Shown piece after piece: positions 62,478-64,000 of a stretch of DNA of 64,000 nt (the stretch's first letter is position 1; every line of letters begins with the position of its first letter). This DNA comes from Candidatus Acidiferrum typicum (GTDB lineage Bacteria; Acidobacteriota; Terriglobia; Acidiferrales; UBA7541). The translations under genes were made by a program, and so were the position numbers. The stretch spans positions 1 to 64,000 of the forward strand of contig DLMH01000140.1 of the NCBI GenBank assembly GCA_002478115.1, given 5' to 3'. The notes below the pieces were generated by a model. The model was not told the DNA's origin. It did no database searches and worked only from the letters and a program-made list of their open reading frames with translations.

Positions 62478-63452
62478 TCAATGCACCGCCACGGTTTCGT
62501 CCATCACTCCCAGCGGCGGCAAAATCTCCGTCCCTTCCGAACCGCCCAGCGCCAACCCGATGCTCTCCGGCGCCGTGATCAGCGCGCGCCGCCCGCCCGC
62601 CTCCAGATACGCCAGCGCCGCCTCCACTTTCGGCCCCATGCTCCCCGCGGGAAACTCGCCGCGCATCAAGTACTCATGCGCCTTCGCCCAGCTCACATGA
62701 AACAGCGGCCGCGCGTCGTCCTTCCCGTAGTTCAGGTACACATGCTTCACGCCGGTCGAAAACAGCAGCAGCTCCGCTTCCAAATCCCTCGCCATCAGCG
62801 CCGAGCAGCGGTCCTTATCAATCACCGCCTCGCTCCCGCGCAGCCGCCCCGCCCGGCGCACCACCGGAATTCCTCCGCCGCCCGCCGCTATCACCACAAA
62901 CCCCGCATCCAGGCACGCCCGGATCGCCTCAATTTCATAAATCCTTCGTGGGTGTGGCGAAGCCACCACCCTCCGCCAGCCTCGCCCCGCATCTTCCACC
63001 ACTTTCCAGCCAAACTGGTCGCGCCGCTGCTCCGCCTCTTCTCGCTGGTAAAACGGGCCGATCGGTTTGTCCGGCCGCAGAAACGCCGGATCATCCGCGT
63101 CAACAATCACTTGCGTGATCAGGCTCACCACCTTCTGCGGCATTCCTTTTTCATACAGCGTGTTGTCCAGAGTCTGCTGCAGCAGGTAGCCCATCGCACC
63201 TTCGGTCTCTGCCCCGCAAACGTCCAGATGCTGCGGCGTCCCCGCGCCCTGCGCCCTCTCCGATCGCAGCAGCGCTTCGCCCACCTGCGGGCCGTTCCCG
63301 TGCGTCACCACCACGCGGTATCCCTTTTGCAGCACCGCGCCAATTCCCTCACACGTTTCCCTCGCGTGCGCCTGCTGCTCCTCAAACGTGCCGCGCTCGT
63401 TTTCCCGCGTCAGCGAGTTCCCGCCAATCGCAATCACCGCAATCGGTTTCAT
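62478..63452 (-). CDS. arcC: Carbamate kinase
   Basis: 324-residue amino-acid-kinase-fold enzyme that makes ATP from carbamoyl phosphate and ADP. It opens IAVIAIGGNSLTRENERGTF; VVVTHGNGPQVGEALLRSE, VIAAGGGGIPVVRRAG and the ATP-binding EFPAGSMGPKVEAALAYLEA are family signatures. Length is normal. It lies downstream of a carbamoyltransferase gene on the same strand, separated by 176 bp containing a repeat, so both could serve a catabolic carbamoyl-phosphate pathway; no arginine deiminase is in the window. Confidence 0.92.
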   Translation of the reverse strand: MKPIAVIAIGGNSLTRENERGTFEEQQAHARETCEGIGAVLQKGYRVVVTHGNGPQVGEALLRSERAQGAGTPQHLDVCGAETEGAMGYLLQQTLDNTLYEKGMPQKVVSLITQVIVDADDPAFLRPDKPIGPFYQREEAEQRRDQFGWKVVEDAGRGWRRVVASPHPRRIYEIEAIRACLDAGFVVIAAGGGGIPVVRRAGRLRGSEAVIDKDRCSALMARDLEAELLLFSTGVKHVYLNYGKDDARPLFHVSWAKAHEYLMRGEFPAGSMGPKVEAALAYLEAGGRRALITAPESIGLALGGSEGTEILPPLGVMDETVAVH

Positions 63453-63508
63453 CGCTTATCTCGCATCCTTCTCGTCTCGAACAACTCTCGAAACTCCATC
63501 TTTTGTTG

Positions 63509-63602
63509 TGGCACAGTCACTCCTGACTGTGCTCTTGGGTTGCTCTTGCCTTCGTAGCGGCCGCCTGGCGTTTACCCCGACTTGGTCGGGGAGGCGGGCG
63601 CC
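63509..63602. repeat. CACAGTCA palindrome copy 4 plus GCGGCCGCC-type unit
   Basis: 63509-63541 repeats the core CACAGTCA-CTCC-TGACTGTG with CTCTTGGGT. 63553-63602 is GTAGCGGCCGCC ... GGCGGGCGC with an internal CCCCGAC / GTCGGGG hairpin. It fills most of the gap between the carbamoyltransferase and carbamate kinase genes. Confidence 0.75.
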
Positions 63603-63628
63603 TTTCTTCAGCCCGTCCACGCCGCAAC

Positions 63629-64000
63629 CTACCTCTTCTTCCCGTTCTCCTCTTCCTGTCCCGCCATCAACGCCAGCAAAATCGCCTTATGCGCGTGCAG
63701 CCGGTTCTCCGCCTGTTCCAGCACCACCGACTGCAACCCGTCCACCACTTCGTCCGTAACCTCTTCGCCGCGATGTGCCGGCAGGCAATGCATGAACAGC
63801 GCGTCCGCCGGCGCCAGGTCCATCAGGTTTTCGTTCACCTGATACCCCGCAAAATTCCGACGCCGCTCTTCGCTCTCCTTTTCCTGCCCCATGCTCGTCC
63901 ACACATCCGTGTACACCGCGTCCGCCGTTCCCATCACTTCCTTCGCGTCTTGCACCACGCGAATCTCCGCCCCGGTACTTGAAGCGTCCGCGCGCGCTTC
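63629..64000 (-). CDS. argF: Ornithine carbamoyltransferase family protein, C-terminal part (runs off window)
   Basis: The gene continues beyond the right edge; about 123 C-terminal residues are visible. [20 protein letters not shown] is the second-domain motif, and [20 protein letters not shown] contains the ornithine-binding HCLPAHRG signature, followed by [17 protein letters not shown]. Ornithine or putrescine carbamoyltransferase are both possible; the window does not include the distinguishing N-terminus. Carbamate kinase follows. Confidence 0.88.
   Translation of the reverse strand, partial: EARADASSTGAEIRVVQDAKEVMGTADAVYTDVWTSMGQEKESEERRRNFAGYQVNENLMDLAPADALFMHCLPAHRGEEVTDEVVDGLQSVVLEQAENRLHAHKAILLALMAGQEEENGKKR

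Noticed and set aside
1..64000. Search for defence islands, prophage, integrases, toxin-antitoxin pairs or biosynthetic megagenes
   Set aside because: No protein in the window carries such motifs; the content is metabolic, transport and surface-related.

Overview
The window looks like a stretch of chromosome from a soil or sediment bacterium of the phylum Acidobacteriota. This is inferred from gene content: a Ser/Thr kinase fused to TPRs, a CadC-like winged-helix/TPR protein, very large SBBP and Ig-like surface proteins, many small palindromic intergenic repeats, and a broad polysaccharide catabolism set. No rRNA or tRNA is present to prove it. I see no CRISPR array, prophage, intact insertion sequence, or recognisable defence system.

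Layout. 1-1.3 kb: the 3' part of a UDPGP-type nucleotidyltransferase gene and the tail of a decayed sugar transporter. 1.4-5.2 kb: kinase/TPR signalling protein. 5.3-18.8 kb: surface and exported proteins (an 852-aa Ig-like protein, a lipoprotein with a duplicated Ig module, a 1294-aa SBBP protein with a degenerate 3' duplicate) and a membrane winged-helix/TPR regulator. 19.2-21.6 kb (minus): SafE-like protein, membrane polyferredoxin and a small anchored protein. 22-26.7 kb: bacterioferritin, then phosphoketolase and acetate kinase. 26.9-38.8 kb: a cello-oligosaccharide and mannosyl-glucose locus (LacI regulator, cellobiose 2-epimerase, GH130, aldo/keto reductase, GH94, GH9 endoglucanase, sodium:solute symporter). 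38.8-42.8 kb: TetR/HlyD/ABC export operon whose permease frame is broken at a G6 run. 43.3-45.4 kb: secreted His-rich protein and GH29 fucosidase. 45.6-52.3 kb: hexuronate catabolism (UxaA, SDR, ExuT-like transporter, UxaC) with a lipoprotein. 52.8-57 kb: GmhA, a metallopeptidase-like protein and an OPT transporter. 57.5-64 kb (minus): malic enzyme, NfnAB, carbamate kinase and the 3' end of a carbamoyltransferase gene.

How the genes work together. The GH9 enzyme should release cellobiose, which GH94 can phosphorolyse directly. It can also be epimerised to glucosyl-mannose, or mannosyl-glucose handled by GH130. Phosphoketolase plus acetate kinase would turn sugar phosphates into acetate and ATP. 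UxaC/UxaA/SDR/ExuT form a separate uronate route. NfnAB and malic enzyme balance NAD(P)H. Carbamoyltransferase plus carbamate kinase can make ATP from carbamoyl phosphate.

The most novel-looking signals are non-coding: a family of three ~200-230 bp repeats with terminal inverted repeats and internal hairpins (18.9, 31.0 and 42.9 kb), several families of short palindromes in the 43-64 kb half, and a 52-nt element shared by two surface-protein operons.
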